A stretch of DNA of 64,000 nucleotides from Baylisascaris procyonis (taxonomy: Eukaryota > Nematoda > Chromadorea > Rhabditida > Ascarididae), in assembly GCA_037389465.1 (NCBI GenBank), contig JAZARR010000149.1, positions 186,001 through 250,000 of the forward strand, read 5' to 3'. A program made the translations under genes and the position numbers. Below the pieces are notes generated by a model. The model was not told the DNA's origin and did not search any database. It saw nothing but the letters and a program-made list of their open reading frames with translations. Positions 62,430 through 64,000 of the stretch are shown one piece after another. Every line of letters starts with the position of its first letter. The stretch's first letter is position 1.

Positions 62430-64000
62430 ATTTTAAATTGTCAAACAAACAAAAAAAAATTTGTGAATGGACTGGGCTTTACTTTCGAGGACAATGTTCT
62501 CAAACGTCAGCGAAATGTGTTTCAAGGGATGGTCTAGAATAGACTGCATTCACCTAGTTGCATGCATTCCTTTCGTCAAAGTTGATTGAAAACCATGTAT
62601 TCATTAAGATAAGAATGTAGTGGGACGTCAAATGATGAGTGCACTGAAGAGTTCCTCGGCAGAACTGGTTTATGACAATTGCAACTTTTGTCTCACACTG
62701 CTTACCTCAGCATATGGGCTTCGCTTACTCATATTTATAATTGTAAAGCTTCGTATTTTTCGTTGCGATTGAATTTTACCGATCTTTGTAATCGGGTAAA
62801 GGCCCTTTGATAAGGGATTTTCTCGCTGGTTGTATTGTTTGCCGTATGACTGCAAATAAAGGTGATTTTTTTAATTTGTATGGGTATTGCCTTTGTTAAG
62901 AAAGAATCTATCTATGCAGAGACCTTCATTGCATTCTCTTGCTACGCATTGCAAAGCAATTGATCATTTCAAACAAATTGCACTGTAATAACTTTATATC
63001 GCTATAATCAAAAAGGATGGGATAATGCTTTGGAATCTTTGTTGCACGAAAATGCCACTACTATGACAGTTATACATTCTTTTCTACTGTGCAGTATTTG
63101 GAATGCTTTGACAAATTTCACTCGAATATTAGTATTCCAATTTTGCTTTCATTTTCTGAATGAAAGCCGGAAGTTGGCGTCAGCGGAAAAGGCGGCAATA
63201 TACTAATATTTTTCCGGTCTTGTGTTTAATTAGTACTTGCCTTCCCCCCTCTCTCCGCTCCTTTTTTCCTCCCTCCCCCTCCCCCTCTTTTCGCCTCTTT
63301 CCCCCTCTTTCCCTTTTTCCCTCTCTCCATCTTTTTTGATGAAAAGCTGTTCATGCATTTCCTATTCACCGAATAACGTTTGAAAAGGAGTTCTAATGAC
63401 GAGACGTTTTTATATCGGTGAAAAATGTTCGCAAGGTAAATAAAGATCGAAATCAATCTGTCGAGGGGAATTGATTGCGCCCTATCTTCTACAATAACAA
63501 ATAAGTTTTCCCTTCACAATATTGGGAAAGGTAGCAGATGTATTCTTGGTTATTTTGCATTCCGTCTTCACGTTTGGAGAGGGAAATAGTGTGCAGGTTA
63601 AAGAATAAAACACTAGTTCAGCCTTGCAAAAAGAAGATGATTAATATTAGAATTGCGGTAACGTGGACGGTTAAACTAGGATGAGACAACGGAAGGCGCC
63701 AAGAGCGATCTTTGACGATAGTCCCTCCAAGATATCACTTATTTACTTCCAGCATTTGCTCGGATGGGTGGATCTCGATCCCAGTGGCAGAAGATCGCAA
63801 TACGTCTCCTGTCAATGAAGTAAAGCGAAAATAATATTGCCTCCTTGGAACGTTTTTAGAGTGTTCACAGGGAGCGCAGTACAGAGCCATTACAGTGATC
63901 ATTTTCGGCTACTGACCTAGATTTGCTTTAAGAACAAAAAACGATGGTTGATGACTGATAAAATCTTCATTCACAAGATGGAAGAAACCCTCTGCCTCTC
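62430..64000. other. 3' flank of the UGT gene
   Basis: An AATAAA at 62,855-62,860 is a possible polyadenylation signal, ~430 bp past the stop. A long pyrimidine tract occupies ~63,240-63,330. No further gene is supported to the window end. Confidence 0.35.

Overview
The window looks like the left end of a nematode chromosome plus the first single-copy DNA inside it. The first ~14.95 kb is a degenerate array of CCTAAG/GCCTAA hexamers (TTAGGC on the minus strand, the nematode telomere repeat), with the G-rich strand running 5'->3' towards the left end as at a left telomere. The rest is AT-rich DNA with nematode-style split genes: short exons, TTTCAG-type acceptors and likely spliced-leader acceptors just before start codons. 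I cannot name the species.

Layout. 1-14,950: subtelomeric TTAGGC-variant array with a 2.82-kb tandem duplication, a ~218-bp non-telomeric cassette in about a dozen copies and a ~280-bp second cassette in four copies; order decays inward from ~13 kb. 14,951-23,863: mostly non-coding, with one dead CR1/Jockey-like non-LTR reverse transcriptase fragment (17.35-18.64 kb), an (AT)n tract and a 26-bp triplet repeat. 23,864-43,781: a complete, apparently intact P-glycoprotein (ABCB full transporter). I assembled 25 exons whose phases all agree, giving ~1,299 aa in the order TMD1-NBD1-TMD2-NBD2. Its introns hold a 24-bp GC-rich minisatellite, G-quadruplex-type G-runs and an antisense tRNA-Gly(GCC). 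43,782-56,503: long intergenic stretch with only weak exon candidates (a minus-strand membrane-protein-like fragment and a plus-strand three-exon fragment). 56,515-62,429: a complete UDP-glycosyltransferase (UGT) of 8 exons, 529 aa, with the full UGT signature and a C-terminal membrane anchor. 62,430-64,000: nothing convincing.

The two solid genes belong to the two ends of one detoxification route: the UGT conjugates lipophilic compounds in the ER, and the P-glycoprotein exports drugs and other amphipathic molecules at the plasma membrane. Both point away from the telomere and are the first two clear genes after the telomeric array. Exon structures were worked out by eye from splice signals, reading phase and family conservation; no alignment or transcript data were available.
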